A stretch of 64,000 bases of DNA from positions 5,462,516 through 5,526,515 of the forward strand of contig CM034233.1 of the NCBI GenBank assembly GCA_019916065.1. The letters are read 5' to 3'. A program made the translations under genes and the position numbers. Positions 61,701-64,000 of the stretch are shown here, piece by piece. How positions within the stretch are numbered: the first letter of the stretch is position 1; each line of letters starts with the position of its first letter. The notes beneath the pieces are model-generated. The model was not told where the DNA came from. It searched no databases and saw only the letters and a list, made by a program, of their open reading frames with translations. The stretch is from Vitellaria paradoxa. Lineage: Eukaryota; Streptophyta; Magnoliopsida; Ericales; Sapotaceae.

Positions 61701-63027
61701 ACGTCCATATCGTCTACTAGTGTCCGCACCAAGTAGCGAATGCTTTTAAATAACATGATTTATTTAAGGTTATGTCGTTCTCGGTAACCTATCAAAAAAC
61801 ATACGTCAATTGATTTACTTCTCAACAACCTTTGACACTTACTTTTCAATTGTCTTGATAAATATTTGAAGATATTTAATCTGATTGAGTTTTGAGAGGC
61901 AAGCCTACAACTGCAAATCATATTGTTACAATGATTGAACACACTTATAAGCTAGCCTTATGGATACGTGAATCTGCATGTCCCAATGATCTGTCATTAT
62001 TAATTGAGGTCAACAAGAGAGTAATATTAAAACCATATACTTCAACCACTAAGTGGTCATTTTACATCTCATCAATGTTATCAAAATGTGGGACAAAAAT
62101 ACAGAAAATAGTGTTTTCAGTCCCTGACGAAGTGTTTAGAAAATGCAATATATCAATTGCTTACAGTCTCTTGTAAATATATGGGATTTAAGTAGATTTC
62201 AAAGATGGTGTTTCAATCGCTTATGAATTATGAAGTCTTCGGAAACATGGAATAACAAAAGTTCAAAATAATTTAATTAAAGATGATAGTATTGCAAGAT
62301 TTGCAAGTCCTTATGAGGTTCTCGAACTTAAAATAACATATATATTTTCAAATTAGGTCCAAATAACCCGCCCTGGATCTAGGGCCAATTCCCTACTTCA
62401 TGAATTGCAAGAATCAAAAAAATCTATGGAAGGGATAGATTTGGTTTCAATTCATCTCGATTCACCACTACATTTGATTTGGAGCTAAAATTTGAATCAA
62501 TTACGTGGTGCATCAAATTCGAATTGTGAATTTCCAACTATTAGTCTAATAGAAGCTATGTTTAATGCTTCATTGAACTTCTTATCTCAAAAATTGTTAG
62601 TAAATGGCAGCAAGTGCATGAGGCTCCCTCCAATATGGGTTATGAGGAGGGTCAATGTATGCAACCTTGTCAAATGCGTAGGGAGATTTTTCTGTATTTT
62701 GAACCCCCCTGATAGGGTGACATTTGAGAGCCACCTGTCTATTGCACCAAAGGCACCCCCATCTCAAACCTATCTGTAATGTGGAAAAAAAAATTATTGT
62801 CCTTATCTCATCTCAAAACAGGATGTCAATGGCCTATCGCATAATTGTAAAGCACACAAATCTCCTTTTGTATGGAATAGGGTTTATTGGTTTTTATCTT
62901 AGTATGCAAAGCTATTTTGGTAGTGTTTGCCATGTTGATGTTGCTTTATTTCTTCAGCTCAGAATCAAGACAAACCAACCAGTTGTGCTCCATCAGTCGA
63001 TGTGATTCAGACTCTCTTTCAAATGAG
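17734..63027 (+). CDS. NPC1: NPC1-like intracellular cholesterol/sterol transporter, 26 exons traced, 3' end outside window
   Basis: Family role: NPC1 proteins are multi-pass endolysosomal/tonoplast membrane proteins of the RND/Patched superfamily that take up lumenal sterol through an N-terminal Cys-rich domain. Exons: 17734-17802, 18804-18880, 19470-19569, 19764-19871, 21037-21153, 22357-22507, 24363-24610, 24836-25015, 26134-26210, 26286-26403, 29490-29573, 30869-30964, 31153-31254, 33325-33393, 34675-34770, 34847-34954, 35765-35878, 36121-36204, 36795-36923, 46756-46954, 47105-47248, 47367-47410, 51698-51781, 51897-51965, 52650-52726 and 62958-63027. They sum to 2814 bases (938 codons), with every phase matching. 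Plant NPC1 is about 1270-1290 aa, so roughly 340 C-terminal residues lie to the right. No stop or frameshift was seen, and the gene appears intact despite large element insertions in introns 19 and 25. Confidence 0.93.
17803..18803 (+). other. NPC1-like intron 1, probable GC-AG intron
   Basis: The 5' end reads CAG|GCAAGT and the 3' end TTTTTGCAG. No GT donor in the neighbourhood puts the exon 1 leader in phase with exon 2, while this GC donor matches the consensus of plant GC-AG introns (about one percent of introns). It contains a C16 run joined to A-rich sequence at about 18705. Confidence 0.7.
24836..26403 (+). CDS. NPC1: NPC1-like exons 8-10: first two transmembrane segments and linker
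   Basis: Exon 8 carries a hydrophobic helix ([19 protein letters not shown]) followed by a polar cytosolic loop ([20 protein letters not shown]). Exon 9 encodes [12 protein letters not shown], and exon 10 encodes [20 protein letters not shown] running into the second hydrophobic helix. It ends ETRPEK, where the middle lumenal domain begins. Phases are 0, 2 and 0. The polar loop is the least conserved part of the family. Confidence 0.9.
26404..27685 (+). other. Left part of NPC1-like intron 10, low-complexity
   Basis: AT-rich, with imperfectly repeated segments around AAGGTAAAGTTTC (for example at 26740, 27060, 27400 and 27650). It looks like an old, repeatedly duplicated non-coding unit. No coding sequence. 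Confidence 0.4.
27244..27339 (+). mobile_element. Possible short tRNA-derived SINE relic
   Basis: Contains an A-box-like TTAGTTCAATTGGTAAGA, a weak B-box-like AGTTAGAGTCTCC about 35 bases on, and an A-run at the end. It resembles the head of plant tRNA-derived SINEs ending GGACCACTT. No convincing target duplication and degenerate boxes, so low confidence. Confidence 0.35.
27689..27927. mobile_element. Tourist-like MITE with nested hairpins
   Basis: 239 bp between TTA duplications (27686-27688 and 27928-27930). The outer inverted repeats are GGCATGGTTTGGGAA and its partner TTCCCAAACCATGTC. A second, inner inverted repeat (CATGCTAAAAGCATGC on the left, GCATGCTTTTAGCATACTTC on the right) lies just inside. 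Non-coding. Confidence 0.65.
27935..28605. mobile_element. MITE family A copies 4 and 5 in tandem
   Basis: Two related non-coding units, about 27935-28226 and 28275-28605. Each contains CATTTGGTCACTT or CATTTAGTCACTT, GGGTTTA..TATGAAATGCAAAAT and a CAAACCAAATG(C/T)CACC right end as in copy 1. The left ends are truncated. The tandem placement suggests a local duplication or one insertion next to another. Confidence 0.55.
28606..29489 (+). other. Right part of NPC1-like intron 10
   Basis: AT-rich intron sequence with a G-run near 28838-28846. No coding or repeat structure recognised, until the polypyrimidine tract and CTATTTCAG acceptor of exon 11. Confidence 0.4.
29490..35878 (+). CDS. NPC1: NPC1-like exons 11-17: middle lumenal domain
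   Basis: Seven phase-0 exons encode the domain that in NPC1 docks NPC2. They run from [20 protein letters not shown] (exon 11) through [19 protein letters not shown] (exon 13), [15 protein letters not shown] (exon 14), [20 protein letters not shown] (exon 15) and [19 protein letters not shown] (exons 16-17) to [19 protein letters not shown]. The conserved Cys and the GGFSGN motif are retained. Exon 15 has a slightly weak acceptor (TTTGTAAG). Confidence 0.9.
31255..33324 (+). other. NPC1-like intron 13 with transposon debris
   Basis: Contains a C15/A17 tract at 31664-31693. About 31978-32634 holds an A-rich stretch in which GAAGTTGGATAAATGAT and AAGGCCTATC recur several times. It begins near GGCCCGAACCTAAAAATTTT and ends near GGCAGTTGCCCC, flanked by CTACAACCA and CTACGACAACCA. 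This looks like a decayed DNA transposon, but no transposase or clean inverted repeat is visible. Confidence 0.4.
33394..34674 (+). other. NPC1-like intron 14
   Basis: AT-rich. At about 34135-34318 two short direct repeats (TCAATGTCAA.AACATTT.AAAATAATGG) precede a GTGTAATTTACCCT end that resembles the termini of the foldback element at 7398-9470, suggesting a related fragment. Confidence 0.35.
36121..47410 (+). CDS. NPC1: NPC1-like exons 18-22: sterol-sensing domain
   Basis: Exons 18-21 encode the five-helix sterol-sensing domain: [51 protein letters not shown] joined to [34 protein letters not shown] and [19 protein letters not shown]. The junction between exons 19 and 20 falls inside the conserved AVGVDNM motif, and intron 19 there is 9.8 kb because it contains a Copia element. 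Exons 21-22 add the cytosolic [10 protein letters not shown] loop and [15 protein letters not shown]. Phases 0, 0, 1, 1 and 0 all join. Confidence 0.92.
37634..37987. repeat. 175-bp tandem duplication containing a perfect stem-loop
   Basis: Two nearly identical 175-bp units (37634-37808 and 37809-37987 approximately). Each carries AACCACATC-TTGAC-GATGTGGTT, a perfect 9-bp stem with a 5-base loop. The copies differ at only a few positions (for example TTTGGCGG against TCTGGTGG), so the duplication is recent or homogenised. It is intronic. It may be a duplicated small hairpin element. Confidence 0.8.
38655..39265. mobile_element. Possible solo LTR
   Basis: A 611-bp block, clearly less AT-rich than the surrounding intron. 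It starts TGGTGTAGGAGATC and ends GATCTCCTGCCA, so the ends form a TG...CA inverted repeat. Near the right end it contains CTATAAATACC (about 39114), a promoter-like TATA box followed by pyrimidine-rich sequence, the usual LTR arrangement. Flanks (TTTGT and TTGAT) do not form an exact 5-bp duplication, and no second copy is in the window. Confidence 0.45.
39718..39990 (+). CDS. Unrecognised 90-codon open frame next to Copia insertion
   Basis: I do not recognise this. It encodes a normal-looking mixed sequence ([20 protein letters not shown], then [20 protein letters not shown]) with even codon composition, better than random AT-rich intron. It begins 450 bases after the candidate solo LTR and stops two bases before the Copia insertion-site duplication. 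It could be a fragment of a captured or retroelement gene, or chance. No membrane segment or known motif seen. Confidence 0.25.
   Translation: MLGEVGDIWQNLMPEYSQINAMQHWLPSVLLLPEPIDKGMSIWLLTKLTVSSYDSFLKELKFEIKSLLYISPNKPLPVSLLIRAIRGEHT
39993..40401 (-). repeat. Copia 3' LTR
   Basis: Read on the minus strand it starts TGTTGGAAAATGATC and ends AATAATCAACA. It contains a TATAAATAGG box (40191-40182) that would serve as the U3 promoter. Immediately inside is the polypurine tract at about 40402-40415. Confidence 0.93.
40797..44051 (-). pseudogene. pol: Copia pol: protease, integrase, reverse transcriptase, RNase H (broken)
   Basis: In order on the minus strand: protease motif DSGATTHIS (about 43972-43950); the HHCC end of integrase near 43540; the integrase core 43511-42690 with [19 protein letters not shown] and NGVAERRN (D, D, E residues); the reverse transcriptase start 42624-42142 ([20 protein letters not shown]) and core 42075-41287 with [16 protein letters not shown] and catalytic YVDD; and RNase H 41280-40797 with [21 protein letters not shown] and SKHIDIKF. 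Breaks: an in-frame TGA after protease, frameshifts near 43505 and 42690, TAG at 42141-42139, a stop at 41287 and a frameshift in RNase H. Resembles the Tnt1-94 type. Confidence 0.92.
44052..44837 (-). pseudogene. gag: Copia gag (nucleocapsid/capsid-like), ends at a premature stop
   Basis: The start at 44837 gives [20 protein letters not shown], followed by the [13 protein letters not shown] and LDLALR segments of UBN2/retrotrans_gag domains. It ends with a CCHC zinc knuckle, [14 protein letters not shown]. The frame should continue into protease as one polyprotein, but a TGA at 44054-44052 replaces what appears to be a Trp codon. Coding continues past it in the same frame for about 60 codons. 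Confidence 0.88.
45399..45587. repeat. 21-bp minisatellite (9 units) in Copia leader
   Basis: Nine consecutive 21-bp units between the 5' LTR and gag. The A-type unit is GCGAAGGGTTTCGCAACCTA plus C; B-type units replace TTTCGCAACC by TTTTGAAACC (or TTTTAAAACT). The order along the plus strand is A A B A A B A B A. Each A unit contains the hairpin GCGAA-GGGT-TTCGC and each B unit GGTTT-TG-AAACC. 21 is a multiple of three, so both strands stay open by accident. It lies in the untranslated leader and is not read as protein. Confidence 0.95.
45588..46033 (-). other. Copia leader between LTR and minisatellite
   Basis: Non-coding 5' leader with the primer-binding site at its LTR end and a TA microsatellite at about 45857-45873. 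No ORF of interest. Confidence 0.6.
46034..46442 (-). repeat. Copia 5' LTR
   Basis: Same length as the 3' LTR. Its terminal base is changed (CAACT instead of CAACA on the minus strand), and the primer-binding site follows directly (46033-46020 region). Confidence 0.93.
48515..48696. repeat. 54-bp tandem repeat, three units
   Basis: Units start at 48515 (74 bp, because TAATATAGCATGCCTCTAGT is doubled inside it), 48589 and 48643. The consensus begins ATCTGAATTTAATATAGCAT and ends GACATGAGGAT. Units 2 and 3 are almost identical. A SINE has inserted at the end of unit 3. Confidence 0.9.
48702..48956 (-). mobile_element. tRNA-derived SINE with 16-bp TSD
   Basis: 255 bp, GC-rich against an AT-rich intron. 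On the minus strand it begins GCCCCGAAGTGGTTGAGCGG, with A box TGGTTGAGCGG (48947-48937) and a perfect B box GGTTCGACTCC (48894-48884), followed by a non-tRNA body. It is flanked by the exact 16-bp repeat GACATGAGGATTTCTT at 48686-48701 and 48957-48972. No clear A- or T-tail at the 3' end, unlike the SINE at 12396. A different family from that copy by sequence. Confidence 0.85.
49531..50324 (+). mobile_element. TIR-flanked aspartic-protease fragment (candidate Pack-type element)
   Basis: 13-bp perfect terminal inverted repeats, CTCCCTCACACGC at 49531-49543 and GCGTGTGAGGGAG at 50312-50324, with TA on both sides. The inverted similarity extends outward (AATATAG / AATATAA on the opposite strand). 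The interior is sharply GC-rich and is almost entirely a fragment of an aspartic protease gene. CTCCCTC ends with a TA target are characteristic of Stowaway/Mariner-type elements, but the extended match means TA might be part of the repeat. Capture of gene pieces by such elements is known mainly for MULE and CACTA, so this is inference. Confidence 0.5.
49576..50319 (+). pseudogene. Truncated aspartic protease (A1 family, ASPG-like) fragment
   Basis: Family: plant pepsin-like proteases of the ASPG / chloroplast-nucleoid-DNA-binding-like group. Seen in frame 49576-50319: [16 protein letters not shown] (flap region), [19 protein letters not shown], then [20 protein letters not shown], where the second catalytic motif DSG has become DCG, and near the end KFCFAFAP and [19 protein letters not shown]. 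The first catalytic DTGS half is absent. Around 49640-49680 the IAIGCG segment is partly duplicated and the frame shifts: another frame, 49625-50008, continues [11 protein letters not shown] and SYCLVDRDS. It is intronless and dead as a protease. The parent gene is probably elsewhere in the genome. Confidence 0.8.
50854..51193. mobile_element. Candidate Tourist-like MITE
   Basis: 340 bp with TTA at both flanks (50851-50853, 51194-51196). The left is GGCCTTGTTTAGTTGG and the right, reverse complemented, GAGGCCGTTTGGACGA. Non-coding. Confidence 0.55.
51698..63027 (+). CDS. NPC1: NPC1-like exons 23-26: helix 8 and start of the C-terminal lumenal domain
   Basis: Exon 23 contains the next transmembrane helix ([18 protein letters not shown]). 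Exon 24 encodes [17 protein letters not shown], exon 25 [20 protein letters not shown], and exon 26 [20 protein letters not shown]. The next expected conserved segment is not in the remaining 970 bases. Intron 25 (52727-62957, 10.2 kb) holds a Gypsy element. A phase-2 break (AG|C) joins exons 25 and 26 correctly across it, showing splicing can still restore the frame. Confidence 0.9.
52998..53800 (-). mobile_element. RTE-type LINE relic (reverse transcriptase 3' half)
   Basis: Read on the minus strand, about 53783-53700 encodes [20 protein letters not shown], matching the HQGS-LSPYLF-L-M-E-T block of plant RTE reverse transcriptases. Further 3', scattered frames give [16 protein letters not shown] and NGEIEKNVS. 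The 3' end contains GACCCCAACTAGTTAGGACT, a common RTE/SINE tail sequence. Many stops and frameshifts. No target duplication identified and the borders are approximate. Confidence 0.6.
53801..55206 (+). other. NPC1-like intron 25 sequence between LINE relic and Gypsy element
   Basis: AT-rich intron. A stretch at about 54643-54850 has several GGCATGTCCAA / GTGTC(C/T)GA motifs, of unknown meaning. No coding sequence seen. Confidence 0.4.
55212..55575 (-). repeat. Gypsy 3' LTR
   Basis: 364 bp, with a GAA/GAG-rich microsatellite (about 55225-55290) that is expanded relative to the other LTR. A purine-rich tract CCCCGGGAGAGT (minus strand) abuts it at 55576-55590. Confidence 0.9.
55558..59409 (-). 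pseudogene. pol: Gypsy pol: protease, RT, RNase H, integrase, chromodomain (broken, with nested LINE)
   Basis: Protease about 59007-58609, with [20 protein letters not shown]: the catalytic DSG reads DSD, so it is inactive. Reverse transcriptase 58608-57749 in pieces: [36 protein letters not shown] and the active site [11 protein letters not shown]. RNase H 57528-57259: [29 protein letters not shown]. Integrase 57271-56478: the H2C2 region ([15 protein letters not shown]...CRTC) then [20 protein letters not shown]. Integrase end and tail 56358-55558: [12 protein letters not shown] and a chromodomain-like [20 protein letters not shown]. Many stops separate these frames. Confidence 0.88.
58999..59284 (-). 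mobile_element. 5'-truncated RTE LINE 3' end nested in Gypsy pol
   Basis: 286 bp bounded by an exact 21-bp direct repeat (58978-58998 and 59285-59305, beginning ATCATTAATC), which is Gypsy protease/linker sequence. The minus-strand frame 59257-59024 encodes [20 protein letters not shown], then [20 protein letters not shown], the conserved C-terminus of plant RTE-type LINE ORFs, followed by a tail GTGGGAAAAGGCTTGG. 5' truncation and a long target duplication are the signature of target-primed reverse transcription. Confidence 0.9.
59410..60472 (-). pseudogene. gag: Gypsy gag
   Basis: The frame at 60472-60131 starts [20 protein letters not shown] and includes [20 protein letters not shown], typical of Gypsy gag. 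After a break near 60131-60105 it continues 60105-59410 with [39 protein letters not shown] and the zinc knuckle [14 protein letters not shown]. It ends with an acidic linker ([18 protein letters not shown]). One frame break, otherwise well kept. Confidence 0.88.
60473..61368 (-). other. Gypsy 5' leader with repeated CCGGCGA motifs
   Basis: Untranslated leader. The part at about 60990-61200 is GC-rich and contains many variants of TCGCCGGAG / TCACTGGA / GTCGCTGGAG on the plus strand, an irregular short repeat. The rest is AT-rich. No ORF. Confidence 0.6.
61369..61731 (-). repeat. Gypsy 5' LTR
   Basis: 363 bp, same ends as the 3' LTR. The primer-binding site lies directly inside at about 61366-61350. 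Confidence 0.9.
61737..62957 (+). other. Right part of NPC1-like intron 25
   Basis: Ordinary intron sequence with a short open frame at 61892-62176 that shows no family resemblance. It ends in the TTTCTTCAG acceptor of exon 26. Confidence 0.4.
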
Positions 63028-63359
63028 GTACATATCCTTTACATTTTCCTCCCATATGGCATCAAAGCCTTTTCTCCCTGAAGTGTCCGTGCATCATGTA
63101 TAGCACATCCCGATTCATCATGCATTTGTGCATTACTCAAACCACCATTCATACAACTTCAAAGTGGTAGCCTACTATGTAATATTAATTTATTTTGAAT
63201 TTTTTATATTTAATACAGTAGATTTAATAAAGTAGATGATTTGTTTTAATCTAGTTATTTGTGAGACTGGCTGCTTCTTGGTAATCAGATGTCTTGAACT
63301 TGGTTTTGAACATATGACAGTCCCTAGGTAAGGGGGGCAAGTATGTACCTGAGGATAAT
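63028..63359 (+). other. Start of NPC1-like intron 26
   Basis: Begins with donor GTACAT. AT-rich, nothing else seen. Confidence 0.5.
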
Positions 63360-63678
63360 TGTTGAAGAGACAATGTGATTCAATCGCGTGATAGAAAGTA
63401 AGTCTACAATACATAATAAGGTAGTTCTTTCACTCTCTGAGAGCTTGAGCTTTTAGGTGAGCTAGTGGCTAATAGTTTAACATGGTATCAGACCAAGTAA
63501 AGGGTCCAAGTTCAAACCTCATCACTAGTTGCATGTCTGGCTCATTTGAAAAAGTTATCTTGCCACAGTTGAGGGAGTTTGTTAAGAGAAAGTAAGTCTA
63601 ACATAATTTATATAGATATAAATTTTCTGTCTCTAATAGTTTGAGTTTTTAGATGTGATGGTGGCTAAAAATTTAACA
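63360..63678 (+). mobile_element. TRIM (miniature LTR retrotransposon)
   Basis: 319 bp. The left terminal repeat, 63360-63482, starts TGTTGAAGAGACAATG and ends AGTTTAACA. The right, 63580-63678, starts TGTTAAGAGAAAGTAAGTCT and ends ATTTAACA. They share GAAAGTAAGTCTA, AGTTTGAG/AGCTTGAG.TTTTTAG and GGTGGCTAA. Directly after the left repeat is a primer-binding site TGGTATCAGACCAAG, and before the right repeat a polypurine tract TTGAGGGAGTT. No coding capacity, as expected for TRIMs. A 5-bp target duplication is not evident (ATAAT against CAACC), and the repeats are quite diverged. Confidence 0.65.
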
Positions 63679-64000
63679 CAACCAAACGACCTTCCTTTGA
63701 CAATGCTAAGTTAGAAGTGGATGCTTCAAAAGCTTAAGCTTTTCAGCAATGAATATCAAGCCCTCAAATTAACAATAACCAAGGGTGACATCATTGAGAA
63801 GTATCTATATCACAGCTGTCCTCATGGTGGCTGCATAAACTAATGAGTTGTTTGGATTTGTGATCTTGATAGTTTCAAATGGTTTGGAATAGTTGTCATC
63901 ACTTGACCCAATTCGAGTGCATTTTATATTGGTTAGAATAGATGACTAAGAGTCTTTTATGCCAGTTTAATTGTGTCCTTTCATTGGAAATGTTTTACAT
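63679..64000 (+). other. NPC1-like intron 26 continued to window edge
   Basis: AT-rich intron sequence; the next conserved NPC1 exon is not present before the window ends. Confidence 0.5.

Larger units (their letters stand above)
55212..61731 (-). mobile_element. Ty3/Gypsy chromovirus-like LTR retrotransposon, complete structure, defective
   Basis: 6520 bp. LTRs lie at 55212-55575 and 61369-61731, both TGGTGTAGAATC...GTCCGCACCA. Target duplication AGTAG at 55207-55211 and 61732-61736. On the minus strand: primer-binding site TTGGTATTAGAGC (initiator Met type, one mismatch), leader, gag with zinc knuckle, protease, reverse transcriptase, RNase H, integrase and a C-terminal chromodomain-like segment. 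Reverse transcriptase precedes integrase, the Gypsy order. The LTRs differ at roughly 26 positions plus indels in a GAA-rich tract, so it is older than the Copia element. A LINE fragment is nested at 58999-59284. It lies antisense in NPC1 intron 25. Confidence 0.93.

Overview
The window is nuclear DNA from a flowering plant. It is AT-rich, its protein-coding genes contain spliceosomal introns, and it carries a chloroplast-type PPR gene, a plant NPC1-like gene and typical plant transposable elements. Introns are long and full of repeats, which suggests a medium-to-large, probably woody dicot genome. The species cannot be settled from this sequence. A 100-N scaffold gap lies at 7080-7179.

Layout. 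(1) 1622-5538, minus strand: a four-exon P-type pentatricopeptide repeat gene, recognised as the CRP1 / At5g42310 family (chloroplast RNA processing and translation). Its first exon has three reading-frame breaks. (2) About 5.6-17.7 kb: an intergenic desert of AT-rich sequence holding many short Tourist/PIF-like MITEs (TTA/TAA target duplications), a 2-kb inverted-repeat (foldback) element and a complete tRNA-derived SINE. (3) 17734 to beyond the right edge, plus strand: a giant NPC1-like sterol transporter gene. I traced 26 exons (2814 coding bases, 938 codons) with consistent splice phases from the signal peptide through the sterol-sensing domain into the second half. The last exons lie outside the window. 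Intron 1 appears to be a GC-AG intron.

The NPC1 introns are where mobile DNA has accumulated. Intron 19, inside the sterol-sensing domain, holds a complete 6.45-kb Copia element (39993-46442, TSD TAGTT) and a possible solo LTR. Intron 22 holds a 54-bp tandem repeat, a SINE with 16-bp target duplications, and a GC-rich, TIR-flanked fragment of an aspartic protease gene. Intron 25 holds an RTE-type LINE relic and a 6.5-kb chromodomain Ty3/Gypsy element (55212-61731, TSD AGTAG), which itself contains a nested LINE 3' end with a 21-bp target duplication. The intron after exon 26 carries a miniature TRIM retrotransposon. Both LTR elements are defective and antisense to NPC1.

I found no rRNA, true tRNA or CRISPR, and no convincing new multi-gene system. 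The least ordinary structures are the TIR-flanked protease fragment (a candidate Pack-type capture), the hairpin-forming 21-bp minisatellite in the Copia leader, and the frame-broken CRP1 gene.
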